Of a stretch of 64,000 bases of DNA, positions 35,858 through 44,993 are shown piece after piece. Within the stretch, counting starts at the first letter, position 1. The number at the start of each line of letters is the position of its first letter. The notes under the pieces are model-generated. The model was not told the origin of the DNA and searched no databases. It saw only the letters and a program-made list of their open reading frames with translations. This DNA comes from Maribacter litoralis (lineage in GTDB: Bacteria > Bacteroidota > Bacteroidia > Flavobacteriales > Flavobacteriaceae). The translations under genes and the position numbers were made by a program. The stretch covers positions 310,001-374,000 of the forward strand of contig NZ_QCZD01000001.1 in the NCBI RefSeq assembly GCF_003075045.1, read 5' to 3'.

Positions 35858-37756
35858 ATGACCGGAAGTCTACTTTTTGTTGCCATTGTTTTCTTATTAG
35901 GCGCTATTATCTGTGTTTCGTTAGCCAAAAGATTAGGACTAAGTTCTGTTATTGGATATTTAATTGCAGGTGTGTTAATAGGTCCTTATGTGTTAGGTTT
36001 CATTGGTGAAGAAGGGGATGATATTCTTCATTTTGCTGAATTTGGAGTAGTCATCATGTTATTTCTTATAGGCTTGGAAATTGAGCCTAAGAACTTCTGG
36101 AATATGAGAAAGAGCATTACTGGCATGGGGGGCTTACAAGTTGCCGGCACTATGATACTATCTTACCTGTTCTTCATCTTTTTAGATTATGATTGGAAAG
36201 TTGCATTGGTCATCTCTATGGCCATTGCATTGTCATCTACCGCAATAGCAATGCAGACGATTAAGGAAAAAGGTTTAATGGATACCACGTTTGGTAATTC
36301 GGCATTTTCAATTTTACTTTTTCAAGATATTATTGTCATATTCATGTTGGGTGCTATTCCGTTGCTTTCCAATACAAATAGCGAAACCAACGGCAATGAA
36401 CATGAAGCCACCGGAAATCTTTTAGATAGCTTACCTATGGGCTACCAGACCTTGGCAATTATTCTATCGGTATTTCTGATTATTGGAGCTGGTAGATATT
36501 TGATCGTACCCATGTTGAGAAGAGTCGCAAAAACAGGTGTTCGTGAGTTGTTGATCGCATCTGCTTTTCTAATCGTATTCAGTATTTCGTTTTTAATGGA
36601 GTACGTTGGTCTTTCTCCGGCTTTGGGCGCTTTCTTAGGCGGAGTGGTTTTATCCAGCAGCGAATATAAACATGAACTCGAAAGTACTTTAGAGCCTTTT
36701 AAAAATCTAATGTTAGGTCTGTTCTTTATTGCAGTTGGAGCATCGATCAACTTTGTTATAATCGCAAAAATGCCTTGGACGATAGGAGGTATTCTAATTA
36801 CCGTTATCCTCATTAAAGCATTGGTACTGTTCATTACCGGACAAGTATTTAAATTGAAATTGGACCAAAAACTATTATTGACTTTTGGATTGGCGCAAGT
36901 AGGGGAATTTGCATTCGTTCTTTTATCCTTTGCTTTTCAACTAAATATTCTTGAACAAGAGCAAATGGATATTCTTTTGGTCATTACCGCATTGACCATG
37001 TCTTTAACTCCCATCATAAGTATTATTAACGAACGTTTTATTTTACCCAAAATCGGTACTAAAGAATCAATTAAAAGACCAATGGACCATATTGCAAAGA
37101 CACAAAACGTAATCTTGGTTGGTTTTGGTCATTTTGGTAGTACTGTGGGGCGATTTCTTCGTTCTCATGGTATTGAAGCTACTATTTTGGATCAAGATTC
37201 CAATCGCGTAGATTTTCTTCGTAAAATGGGATTTGAAGTTTATTATGGTGATGCTACCAGAATAGATCTTTTGGAATCTGCAGGAATAGCAGAAGCCAAA
37301 ATTTTAATATGCGCCATTGATAACCCAAGCATTACAAAAAGAATTACTTCTCTTGTAAAAGAACATTATCCTTATGTGGAGCTAATGATAAGAGCACAAA
37401 ACCGATATGATGCCTATGAGTTACTGAATATGGGCTTTGAGAATATCTATAGAGAATCTCTTGATACATCACTTTCACTGGCCAAAGATGTCCTTAGCAA
37501 ATTAGGCTTTAGAAAATACACGCTGAACAGGCAAGTTCAAAATTTTATTAAATATGATGAATCTAGTTTAAGAAGATTGGCATCTGAATCTAAAGAAGAT
37601 GAAAATTACATTTTTAAAGCTCGTAAAGAACTGGAAGAGCAAGAACGATTGTTGGAAGAAGACTTTAAAAGAGGAATTGTAGAATATGATAATCATTGGG
37701 ACAGTGAGTCCATTAGAAAAGTATTAAAGAATCAACAAAATAACACTAACCCATAA
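35858..37756 (+). CDS. KefC-like monovalent cation:proton antiporter (CPA2) with TrkA-N domain
   Basis: A 632-residue protein. Residues 1 to about 385 form the CPA2 membrane domain with some 12 helices (GYLIAGVLIGPYVLGF, LIGLEIEPK, ALSSTAIAMQ, GAFLGGVVLSSSEYKHELE). Residues about 405-525 form a TrkA-N/RCK nucleotide-binding domain (NVILVGFGHFGSTVGRFL, VYYGDATRIDLLESAG). A charged helical tail follows. With the KefF-like subunit 40 bp upstream it forms a potassium efflux system that acidifies the cytoplasm and protects against electrophiles such as methylglyoxal. Confidence 0.92.
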   Translation: MTGSLLFVAIVFLLGAIICVSLAKRLGLSSVIGYLIAGVLIGPYVLGFIGEEGDDILHFAEFGVVIMLFLIGLEIEPKNFWNMRKSITGMGGLQVAGTMILSYLFFIFLDYDWKVALVISMAIALSSTAIAMQTIKEKGLMDTTFGNSAFSILLFQDIIVIFMLGAIPLLSNTNSETNGNEHEATGNLLDSLPMGYQTLAIILSVFLIIGAGRYLIVPMLRRVAKTGVRELLIASAFLIVFSISFLMEYVGLSPALGAFLGGVVLSSSEYKHELESTLEPFKNLMLGLFFIAVGASINFVIIAKMPWTIGGILITVILIKALVLFITGQVFKLKLDQKLLLTFGLAQVGEFAFVLLSFAFQLNILEQEQMDILLVITALTMSLTPIISIINERFILPKIGTKESIKRPMDHIAKTQNVILVGFGHFGSTVGRFLRSHGIEATILDQDSNRVDFLRKMGFEVYYGDATRIDLLESAGIAEAKILICAIDNPSITKRITSLVKEHYPYVELMIRAQNRYDAYELLNMGFENIYRESLDTSLSLAKDVLSKLGFRKYTLNRQVQNFIKYDESSLRRLASESKEDENYIFKARKELEEQERLLEEDFKRGIVEYDNHWDSESIRKVLKNQQNNTNP

Positions 37757-37944
37757 ACTTTACATTGCATCAAAGACAAAAAAATGGGGTTTTAACTTCT
37801 ATAAAATATGCTTATTAGTAGATAAAAAAGTCCGTATCATCTATTTTCTCTCACTTTAAAAGGTATCCGATTAAACCACTGCAGCAATAAACTGTCAAAG
37901 TATTGAACGTAAAAATAAAAGTTTAACCTTTTAAATTTTAAACG

Positions 37945-38529
37945 ATGAAAACAATTACTAGAACATATGCAGTACTTAGTGTGTTATTAATTGCATTTGC
38001 CTTACCAAGTAATGCGCAAACACGTAAAAGAACAACAACAAAAACCACTACTACCAAAACAGTTACAAAAACGCCTGGTAGGGTTTCAAGTAAAAAAGTA
38101 GTGTACAAAACACCTACCAAGAAAGTGGTTTCGGTAAGATCGGTGCCAAACAAAACAGTGGTTAGACATAACGGTCAAAGCTATTACTATTCCAATAACA
38201 AATATTACACGCAATCAAGAGGTAGATATATCGCTATTGCTCCTAAAATTGGATTTAGAATAAATACCCTACCTCCAAATTCCGTTAGGGTCAGATTTAA
38301 CAATCACCTATATTTTAATGTTGGAGGAACGTTTTATATAGAATCAAATTCTGGATACGAAGTGGTGGAGCCAGAAATTGGCACTGTGGTCTATGAATTG
38401 CCAGATGGGTATGAAAAAGTAACTATTGACGGTTTTACATATTACGAGTATGCAAACATTCTGTATGAAAAAATACAAATAGATGGTTCTAGAGCTTACG
38501 AAGTAGTAGGTATTATTGATATGGAATAA
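37945..38529 (+). CDS. DUF6515-family secreted protein
   Basis: A 194-residue protein with a signal peptide (about 1-24, SNA-Q), a low-complexity basic Thr/Lys/Val stretch (about 25-72), and a C-terminal domain rich in Tyr, with HNGQSYYYSNNKYY, RINTLPPNSVRVRF and ELPDGYEKVTIDGFTYY. These marks match DUF6515, whose function is unknown. The basic linker may contact the cell wall or nucleic acid. It is monocistronic with its own hairpin terminator. Confidence 0.8.
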   Translation: MKTITRTYAVLSVLLIAFALPSNAQTRKRTTTKTTTTKTVTKTPGRVSSKKVVYKTPTKKVVSVRSVPNKTVVRHNGQSYYYSNNKYYTQSRGRYIAIAPKIGFRINTLPPNSVRVRFNNHLYFNVGGTFYIESNSGYEVVEPEIGTVVYELPDGYEKVTIDGFTYYEYANILYEKIQIDGSRAYEVVGIIDME

Positions 38530-38551
38530 TAAAGATTATAAATGGAGTTTT

Positions 38552-38581
38552 AAAGGGCTTATCTTAATTGATAAGCCCTTT
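38552..38581 (+). terminator. Terminator after the DUF6515 gene
   Basis: A perfect 12-bp stem (38552-38563 with 38570-38581) with a 6-base loop, followed by ATTATTT. Confidence 0.85.
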
Positions 38582-38691
38582 ATTATTTGTATATTTTTGA
38601 AAAATGACAATCGTTAGTTTTTATAGTAATTCATTTGTTTAGTTTTACTATTGCTTAAAAGATTATATCATAATCCATAGAACAACAATAC

Positions 38692-39306
38692 ATGCCATCT
38701 AGAAGTCACCAGTTTTTAATTTTCATGATTGCCCTTATTTTAGTTAGTGCCATGCCGAGCAATATAGATGTTAAAGAGCATGTGCTAACATTTAATATTG
38801 TACATAAAGATAAAGTCATTGGTAATTTAACAGCAACAAAGACGATAAGCGATGCTACTATTCGTTACAAAAGTATTACGGCTATAAAAACTAGAATAAT
38901 CAAAGAAATTGAGGTAGACTATAAATACGATGTGTTATACGAAAATGAACTTTTAAAAAAATCAAGTGTTGTTATTGATGTCAATGATAAACCTTATGCC
39001 GATATCATTACCCACAAAGAGCAGAATACCTATCAGATTATTAAAAATAGTAAGAAAGAAATGACCGTAGAAGGTGATATTGATTATGCGACCATATTAC
39101 TATATTTCAAAGAACCTATTGGTGTCGATCGCTGTTTTTCTGAGCAAGACGGTAGTTTTAATAGTATTGTTTCTTTAGGTAACCACGTCTATAAAAAGAT
39201 AAATGCCAAAAATCATGAAAATGTATATTATTATACAGACGGATTTTTGCAAAAAGCGGAAATTAATGGAGGATTAATAAAGTTTGAATTAATAGCCCAG
39301 AATTGA
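38692..39306 (+). CDS. DUF6134-family secreted protein
   Basis: A 204-residue protein with an N-terminal signal or anchor (about 8-22) and the marks of DUF6134: a beta-rich chain with FNIVHKDKVIGNLTATK near the start, LLYFKEPIGVDRCFSEQDG in the middle, and YYYTDGFLQKAEI near the end. Function is unknown. The patatin gene starts 36 bp downstream, so the two are probably co-transcribed, and an envelope lipid role could be considered. Confidence 0.72.
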   Translation: MPSRSHQFLIFMIALILVSAMPSNIDVKEHVLTFNIVHKDKVIGNLTATKTISDATIRYKSITAIKTRIIKEIEVDYKYDVLYENELLKKSSVVIDVNDKPYADIITHKEQNTYQIIKNSKKEMTVEGDIDYATILLYFKEPIGVDRCFSEQDGSFNSIVSLGNHVYKKINAKNHENVYYYTDGFLQKAEINGGLIKFELIAQN

Positions 39307-39342
39307 TGTAAAACATAATTTGAAAATTTCAATAATTCGAAC

Positions 39343-40104
39343 ATGAATACAGGATTAGTTTTATCTGGAGGAGGTATAAGGGGTGTTGCACATATTGGAG
39401 CTATAAAAGCCTTGGAAGAACATGGTATTTTCCCCAATCATATTTCTGGAACTAGTGCTGGTGCAATTGTGGGTGCACTATATGCCGGAGGCATAACATG
39501 GCAAGAGATTTTAAAATTTTTCAAAGAAATACCCATTTTCCATACCAATAGATTCGCACGTAGAAAACCAGGTTTGCTGGATACAGAGAAATTTTATGAC
39601 GAGTTTAAAAAATTCTTTCCAAATGATGATTTTAAATCGTTACCAAAATCCTTGTTTATAACGGCTACAGATATTATTAAAGGTGAATTGGTGATTTTTA
39701 AAGAAGGCCAGTTGATCAAACCGGTTTTAGCTTCTGCAACTTTTCCGGGTGTTTTTTCACCAATCGATATTGACGGAAATTTTTACATTGATGGGGGAGT
39801 GTTGAACAATTTTCCGGTAGAACCACTTATAACTAGATGTGATACCCTTATTGGAAGTTATGTAAATGCTTTAAAACCTGTTCAAATTACCGATTTAAAG
39901 CATTCATATAATGTGCTTGATAGGGCATATAAAATAAAATCAGCCGCTGAGTCACTTGCAAAATTTTCTGCCTGCAAGTTTGTAATCTCTCCTAACGAAT
40001 TATGTGAGTTTGCCACTTTTGATATGAGAAATATTGATTCCATTTTCAAAATTGGCTATGATAGCACCATTAATGTTTTAAATGAATTAGATTACGGAAA
40101 GTAA
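39343..40104 (+). CDS. Patatin-like phospholipase
   Basis: A 253-residue cytoplasmic patatin. It has oxyanion loop SGGGIRG (8-14), nucleophile S38 in GTSAG, and catalytic D150 in IDGGVLNNFP. The length is that of a minimal RssA/YchK-like patatin. It should hydrolyse acyl ester bonds of lipids. The 3' end lies 8 bp from the convergent DEAD-box fragment. Confidence 0.92.
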   Translation: MNTGLVLSGGGIRGVAHIGAIKALEEHGIFPNHISGTSAGAIVGALYAGGITWQEILKFFKEIPIFHTNRFARRKPGLLDTEKFYDEFKKFFPNDDFKSLPKSLFITATDIIKGELVIFKEGQLIKPVLASATFPGVFSPIDIDGNFYIDGGVLNNFPVEPLITRCDTLIGSYVNALKPVQITDLKHSYNVLDRAYKIKSAAESLAKFSACKFVISPNELCEFATFDMRNIDSIFKIGYDSTINVLNELDYGK

Positions 40105-40112
40105 GCTTTAAT

Positions 40113-40724
40113 TTACACCTTTACATACTGCGAACGTTCCATAAAGAAATCTTCGAATCGTTCCAATTTTGGAGATAGCTTTTCAGCATATAGAACATAC
40201 TGGCATTTCATTATACTTTGCGAAACGGTAATCATTGCAGTATAATTCGATTTTTGACTTAGAAAATCGCCATCATCGATGCTGCATATTTTTAATTGTG
40301 ATGTACTTACTCCATTTAATAAAAACAATTTGTGCAAGGTGGTGGGAGTCGTGATTAAAATATCGATCCCTTCAAATATTTCCGATTTTTGAATATCAAT
40401 ATGCAATTCCTTATAACTGGCATATAGTCTCATATCCGTATACTTGGTATACTCGAAAAACTTATCATAAAGTTCCAATACCTTTTCCTTATTCTCAACA
40501 ACCACAACGGCTCTAGGCGCATTTCCCTCGGCTTTACATTGTAGTTTTTGTAGGGTGGTCAAAATTAAAGTTGTCGTCTTTCCACTTTCTTTTGGTCCAG
40601 TACAATACACATTTGCACCACTTTTTATTATTGGAATACTCTTTTTCTGAAGTTTGGTAGGTTCTTCAATAGAAAAATTTGACAACCTTTCAAGTAAATG
40701 CGGATTCAGTTTTTTAAATGCCAT
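40113..40724 (-). CDS. Single-domain, degenerate DEAD-box helicase-like protein
   Basis: A 203-residue protein matching only the first RecA-like domain of DEAD-box RNA helicases. It has a Q-motif-like segment (EEPTKLQKKSIPII), Walker A GPKESGKT (43-50) and a TPTTL motif Ib (about 126-130). Motif II reads DDGD (150-153) instead of DEAD, and SAT (motif III) and the whole second domain are absent. The frame is intact, and there is no room downstream for a lost domain, as the patatin gene ends 8 bp away. It may bind ATP or RNA, but helicase activity is unlikely. Confidence 0.75.
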   Translation of the reverse strand: MAFKKLNPHLLERLSNFSIEEPTKLQKKSIPIIKSGANVYCTGPKESGKTTTLILTTLQKLQCKAEGNAPRAVVVVENKEKVLELYDKFFEYTKYTDMRLYASYKELHIDIQKSEIFEGIDILITTPTTLHKLFLLNGVSTSQLKICSIDDGDFLSQKSNYTAMITVSQSIMKCQYVLYAEKLSPKLERFEDFFMERSQYVKV

Positions 40725-40810
40725 AAATTGCTCCTCTTTTTAAACAAGTTGCTAGTTTACAAAGATACTATCTACAAAGGGCTATACCAATTAGATAGTG
40801 CTTTTAAGTG

Positions 40811-41710
40811 CTAACTGTACAGTATTAGAAATACACCAAGCATGATCCCTGCCAGCGGTACCAGTTTCTTACGTTTATTCTGTTCCTTAAATATAAAACC
40901 TCCAATAACTACAGCAATCAATATTTGACTTCGTTTTATGGCGGACAACAGCATGATCAACGCGTCTGGATCTTGTAATGCCTTAAAATAGAAATAATCA
41001 GCTATTTGCAGTAAAATACCAACCAACGGTATGGTCCAACGCCAAGTAAAGGCTTTTCTCTTTTCTTTAAAAGGAAACCAGGTAATGGTAAGTATGATCA
41101 ATAAGAACAAAACGGTATAAAAGCAAAACCAGAATTGTAATGTTTGCGGATTTAATGCTAAACTTTGTATTAAGAACTTATCGTACAATCCGCTAGAAGC
41201 TCCTAAAAAAGTTGCTCCTACAATGGCAAAAATCCACTTATTTCGCTTAAAATGAATTCCTTCTTTTTTTCCTATTCTGGAATACAAAATCACCGAAAAT
41301 ATAATGAGAAAAAAACCTATCCACTGCCACGAATTCGGCTTTTCTTGGTAAATGGTAATAGCACCTATAAAAGTAAAAAACGGACCAGCGGAACGTATGG
41401 GCGTAACAATGGTTATAGGTAAATGTTTTAATGCCTGATAAGCCAACACCCATGATGCCGCCATTATAGCCGATTTTATTGCGATAAACCCGTGTGTTTT
41501 AAGAGGAATATTGGTAATATAAAAATCTATGGATACCATATAATCCTTAAAAAACAAAGACCCAAGATAAAAGGGCAGGAGCAATAAAAACCCCGATGAG
41601 ATAGTGCCCAGTAGTACAGGAAAAACTTCATTGCCCTGCACCGCATGCTTTTTGCATAAGTTATGTAATCCTAAAAATAAAGCTGCTAAAAGTCCAAGGT
41701 ACATCCACAT
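40811..41710 (-). CDS. EamA/DMT-superfamily transporter
   Basis: A 299-residue membrane protein with about ten helices in two EamA repeats. The first ends with the PIRSAGPFFTFIGAITIYQEKP loop, and the second has AIKRSQILIAVVIGGFIFKEQ. These are typical of drug/metabolite transporters with an inward-facing proline-glutamate signature. The substrate is unknown. It stands alone, 86 bp downstream of the DEAD-like gene's start, on the same strand. Confidence 0.88.
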   Translation of the reverse strand: MWMYLGLLAALFLGLHNLCKKHAVQGNEVFPVLLGTISSGFLLLLPFYLGSLFFKDYMVSIDFYITNIPLKTHGFIAIKSAIMAASWVLAYQALKHLPITIVTPIRSAGPFFTFIGAITIYQEKPNSWQWIGFFLIIFSVILYSRIGKKEGIHFKRNKWIFAIVGATFLGASSGLYDKFLIQSLALNPQTLQFWFCFYTVLFLLIILTITWFPFKEKRKAFTWRWTIPLVGILLQIADYFYFKALQDPDALIMLLSAIKRSQILIAVVIGGFIFKEQNKRKKLVPLAGIMLGVFLILYS

Positions 41711-41782
41711 AATGCGCGCGAAGATATTGGTTTTCTACTATTAGTTCATATTAAGAAAACTTTATGCAACCTATTGAAATAA

Positions 41783-41819
41783 AAAAAGGGGATGCCTCTC
41801 TACAAGACATCCCCTTTTT
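41783..41819 (-). terminator. Terminator of the TetR-led operon
   Basis: A perfect 12-bp stem (41783-41794 with 41808-41819) with a 13-base loop. On the minus strand it ends in a run of T directly after the alcohol dehydrogenase gene. Confidence 0.85.
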
Positions 41820-41837
41820 CAACACTCAAACTAAATT

Positions 41838-42995
41838 TTAATAGGCCATCTTAACGATTTTCTCAGCGTCTTCTGGCAGTAAAGCTTGTCGTTCACCTAA
41901 TTTCCAACCACGATCTGTAAAGCGTTTAGAAATTTCTTCGGCAGTACCTTCATATTCTTTCGTGTAATCCGATAATTTGGTATCGATTCCTAATTCATGA
42001 AAGAATGCTTCGGTCTTTTCAATGGCCGCATAAGCCTTATCATCAACACTACCTTCGGTTATATTCCAAACACGTTCACCGTACTGTGCCAATTTTTCCT
42101 TTTTAGCTTCAAAATAATATTTGTAGTGACTTGGTGCCACTATAGCCAAGGTACGTGCATGATCAATACCGAACAAAGCAGTTAACTCATGACCCATCAT
42201 ATGTACGGCCCAGTCGCCAGGAACTCCTTTTTGAATTAAACCGTTCAGTGCCATTGTACAGCTCCACATAAAATCTGCAGCTGGTTTATAATCTGTTGGG
42301 TCTTTCAAAACTTTTGGTGCCACATCGATCAATGTCTGTAGAATACTTTCGGCAAACCTATCTTGCAATAATGCATCTATCGGGTAGGTCATATATTGCT
42401 CTAGAACATGGGTAAAAGCATCTGTAATACCATTTGCCAATTGGCGCTCTGGTATAGATGTAATTACCTGTGGATCTAGGATAGAAAACTCTGGGAACAA
42501 TCCTGGTCCGCCCATAGCCAATTTTTCTTTGGTTTCGGCTCTAGTGATTACCGCGCCAGAATTCATTTCAGAACCTGTAGCCGGCAATGTCAATACGGTG
42601 CCAAAAGGCATCCCTTTTTTGGTTCTCACATTTTTGGTAAGTATATCCCAAGGCGTATCACCATCATACACCGCAGCTGCCGATAAAAATTTTGTTCCAT
42701 CAATAACAGAACCACCACCAACAGCAAGTAGATAATTTATATTTTCTTTTTTTATGACCTTTAATGCTTCCATTAAGGTTGCATATTCAGGATTGGCTGG
42801 TATACCACCAAACTCGATCATATCTACATCTGATAATGCCTTGGTTACTTGATCGTATATTCCATTTTTTTTGATACTACCTCCACCATAAAGCATTAAA
42901 ACTTTAGCATCAGCAGGTATTTCACTTTCTAATTTCGCTATGGTATCCTTTCCAAAAATAATCTTGGTAGGGTTCTTAAATTCAAAATTGTTCAT
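41838..42995 (-). CDS. Iron-containing alcohol dehydrogenase, YqhD-like
   Basis: A 385-residue group III alcohol dehydrogenase. NADPH site GGGSVIDGTKF (about 103-113), the metal ligand D in ITDAFTHVLEQYMT, then His residues in MMGHELTALFG and DHARTLAI. The length and the DAFTHVLEQY stretch fit YqhD/BDH-type enzymes that reduce short or reactive aldehydes with NADPH. It is the last gene of the operon started by the TetR gene, 50 bp after the nitroreductase. In E. coli, YqhD removes lipid-peroxidation aldehydes, and a similar role fits here. Confidence 0.9.
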   Translation of the reverse strand: MNNFEFKNPTKIIFGKDTIAKLESEIPADAKVLMLYGGGSIKKNGIYDQVTKALSDVDMIEFGGIPANPEYATLMEALKVIKKENINYLLAVGGGSVIDGTKFLSAAAVYDGDTPWDILTKNVRTKKGMPFGTVLTLPATGSEMNSGAVITRAETKEKLAMGGPGLFPEFSILDPQVITSIPERQLANGITDAFTHVLEQYMTYPIDALLQDRFAESILQTLIDVAPKVLKDPTDYKPAADFMWSCTMALNGLIQKGVPGDWAVHMMGHELTALFGIDHARTLAIVAPSHYKYYFEAKKEKLAQYGERVWNITEGSVDDKAYAAIEKTEAFFHELGIDTKLSDYTKEYEGTAEEISKRFTDRGWKLGERQALLPEDAEKIVKMAY

Positions 42996-43045
42996 TTTCT
43001 CTCTTCTTTTTAATTTGTAATCTATATTTATAATTTGATAAAAGG

Positions 43046-43678
43046 TTACTCTATAACCGTTACCAAATCTTTCATTGGTTTTCTAACCTTTACTAGATTA
43101 ACCAACCAATCTTCACTTTCATTTCTATAACCTAGTGGTAACAAAACAGCACTACGTAATCCTTTTTCGCGTAAGCCTAAAATTTTGTCTACGGCATCTG
43201 GATCAAACCCTTCAATTGGGGTAGCATCTACCTCTTCAAAAGCTGCTGCTGCTATGGCTTGAGAAAAAGCAATGTAAGCCTGTTTTGCGGCATGATTGAA
43301 GTTTTCTTCAGCATCTTTCTGTGGGTATGAGTCCAATAACATGTTACGGTAGTTTTCCCATCCTTCGTTTTTAAACCCACGTATCTCGTTTGTTAGATCG
43401 AACATGTAATTAATACGTTCAACGGTATAGGTGTCCCAAGCAGCAAAAACTAAAAGGTGAGAACAATCGGTTATCATAGATTGATTCCAAGCTACTGGTC
43501 TTATTTGTTCCTTTATATCTTGATTTTTAACGACAATGATTTCAAATGGCTGCAAACCGCTTGAAGTAGGAGCAAGGCGAGCAGCTTCTAATATACGGTC
43601 TACCTTATCTTCCGCCACTTTTTCGCCGTTCATTGCTTTAGCAGCGTATCTCCAGTTTAATTTATCTAATAATTCCAT
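43046..43678 (-). CDS. Nitroreductase-family NAD(P)H oxidoreductase
   Basis: A 210-residue flavin reductase with LNWRYAAKAMNGEKV (FMN phosphate site), APTSSGLQPFEI (about 36-47), and IEGFDPDAVDKILGL with RSAVLLPLGYRNE near the end. It is related to the enzyme at 17366. Quinone or nitroaromatic reduction is expected. It lies between the NAD(P)-binding protein (12 bp) and the YqhD-like gene (50 bp). Confidence 0.88.
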   Translation of the reverse strand: MELLDKLNWRYAAKAMNGEKVAEDKVDRILEAARLAPTSSGLQPFEIIVVKNQDIKEQIRPVAWNQSMITDCSHLLVFAAWDTYTVERINYMFDLTNEIRGFKNEGWENYRNMLLDSYPQKDAEENFNHAAKQAYIAFSQAIAAAAFEEVDATPIEGFDPDAVDKILGLREKGLRSAVLLPLGYRNESEDWLVNLVKVRKPMKDLVTVIE

Positions 43679-43690
43679 TCTAAAATTTAT

Positions 43691-44356
43691 TTAAGTTGTT
43701 TTTGCTAATTGTTCTATATCGTCTGATGTAATAATTACATTGGTATTACTTGTAGTATTCGCTATATTCAACATCGCCTGCGCTATGCAATCGGCATTGA
43801 CTATTTTATATTTTTTCAGCGGACCGATAAATAAGGGTTGTATAATTTTAAATACAACAAGACCTATCTTTTCCAAAACCCTACGTTCATCTCTATTTCC
43901 ACCAATTAAAGAAGGTCTCAAAATAGCGGTCTTTTGTATGCCCTGATCCAAAACACCTTGCTCCATTTCACCTTTGGTACGATTATAAAAAACACTACTT
44001 TTTTTATTGGCACCCATGGCAGAAACCACTATAAAGGTTTTGATTCCGTTTTCTTTAGAAAGCTTGGCCGCTGCTACCGGTATACCATAATCTATGGCTT
44101 TATACCTTTCTTTATCGGGAGTCTTTTTCGCGGTAGTCCCTATACAACAATACACTTCATCTCCTGTAAACTCATTCTTGAACTGATCCAAGACCAACAA
44201 ATTACCAATATGCTGATGTACTTTATTGGGCAAACCATCAATTCTAGACCTTGAAAATAGTTTTATGGTTTGGTACCTTTCGTCACCTATTAGGCGATCT
44301 AAAAGTAATCCGCCGGTTAAACCGGATGCTCCTAATATTATAGCTGTCTTTTTCAT
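43691..44356 (-). CDS. NAD(P)H-binding protein of the atypical SDR (NmrA/HTATIP2-like) family
   Basis: A 221-residue Rossmann protein with GASGLTGGLLLDRL near the start, YCCIGTTAKKTPDK, and YNRTKGEMEQGV. This is the layout of YwnB/oxidoreductase HTATIP2-like atypical SDRs. I use the ATG complementary to 44354-44356, one base after the TetR stop codon. A GTG nine bases further upstream would overlap the TetR gene. It probably serves as an NADPH sensor or reductase in the TetR-controlled operon. Confidence 0.82.
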   Translation of the reverse strand: MKKTAIILGASGLTGGLLLDRLIGDERYQTIKLFSRSRIDGLPNKVHQHIGNLLVLDQFKNEFTGDEVYCCIGTTAKKTPDKERYKAIDYGIPVAAAKLSKENGIKTFIVVSAMGANKKSSVFYNRTKGEMEQGVLDQGIQKTAILRPSLIGGNRDERRVLEKIGLVVFKIIQPLFIGPLKKYKIVNADCIAQAMLNIANTTSNTNVIITSDDIEQLAKTT

Positions 44357-44357
44357 A

Positions 44358-44942
44358 CTATTCACACACTTTTATACTATTCCAAGCTGCTTCATAGGCT
44401 TGGTTTAATTGAGGCTCGTCTAATTGAACAGAGCCACGGTTTTGGGCTATGACCAAAAATGAAAGCGGATTTATAGCGTAGGCATACAGCATGTACTCAG
44501 ACATGGGTTTTATAACACCCTCCTTTATTCCACGCCTCCAAAGGTCCAATAGAGGTTGTAAGTGCTTAATACCTTCTTGTCTACTAGCTTCATCGATCAT
44601 AGGAGTATTATCACATTGTGCTAAAAACATAGAATTGGCACACTCTTTCATTTTAAATTCGGCAATACGTTTCCATATGACCTCAAAACCCTTTTCTACT
44701 GTCATGCTTTCGTCATAAGTGGCAAAAGCATATTCAGTATACTTAGACTTCACTTCTATATAAGTTTTATTGACCAAGTCTTGCTTATTTTCAAAATACA
44801 GATATATAGTAGCTGGTGATACACAGGCCATTTTTGCTATTTTACTCATTGGCGTAGCGTGAAAACCATTGTTGTTCACAAGTTCTATGGTTGCATTAAT
44901 AAGTGCATTACGTTTGTCTATACTTTTTTGAAGTGCTGCCAT
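44358..44942 (-). CDS. TetR/AcrR-family transcriptional regulator
   Basis: A 194-residue repressor. The N-terminal helix-turn-helix (about 11-57) contains ATIELVNNNGFHATPMSKIA and VSPATIYLYFENKQDLV. The C-terminal ligand domain is variable, with two Cys in CANSMFLAQCDN. It opens an operon with an NAD(P)-binding protein (1-bp gap), a nitroreductase and a YqhD-like dehydrogenase. A palindromic operator lies directly upstream and is repeated before the MDR/DJ-1 unit at 9880. I infer that it senses a reactive carbonyl or quinone and releases both units. Confidence 0.9.
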   Translation of the reverse strand: MAALQKSIDKRNALINATIELVNNNGFHATPMSKIAKMACVSPATIYLYFENKQDLVNKTYIEVKSKYTEYAFATYDESMTVEKGFEVIWKRIAEFKMKECANSMFLAQCDNTPMIDEASRQEGIKHLQPLLDLWRRGIKEGVIKPMSEYMLYAYAINPLSFLVIAQNRGSVQLDEPQLNQAYEAAWNSIKVCE

Positions 44943-44959
44943 AAGTCTAATTCTTTACA

Positions 44960-44967
44960 CAAAGTTA
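44960..44967 (-). promoter_or_regulatory. -7 promoter element of the TetR operon
   Basis: The minus strand reads TAACTTTG, an exact TAnnTTTG match, 9 bp from the palindrome core and 18 bp before the TetR start codon. Confidence 0.65.
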
Positions 44968-44968
44968 C

Positions 44969-44993
44969 AAAAAATGAATGTTCATTCTTTTTT
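44969..44993. promoter_or_regulatory. Palindromic TetR-type operator, proximal copy
   Basis: The core GAATG-TT-CATTC (44976-44987) lies within a 25-bp A/T-flanked element identical to the reverse complement of 9880-9904. It covers the -33 side of the TetR promoter, which fits autorepression. It could also affect the patatin gene on the other side. Confidence 0.8.

Noticed and set aside
36442..36834. A 130-codon open frame on the minus strand inside the KefC-like gene
   Set aside because: It lies entirely within a well-supported membrane protein gene in another frame and has no independent features.
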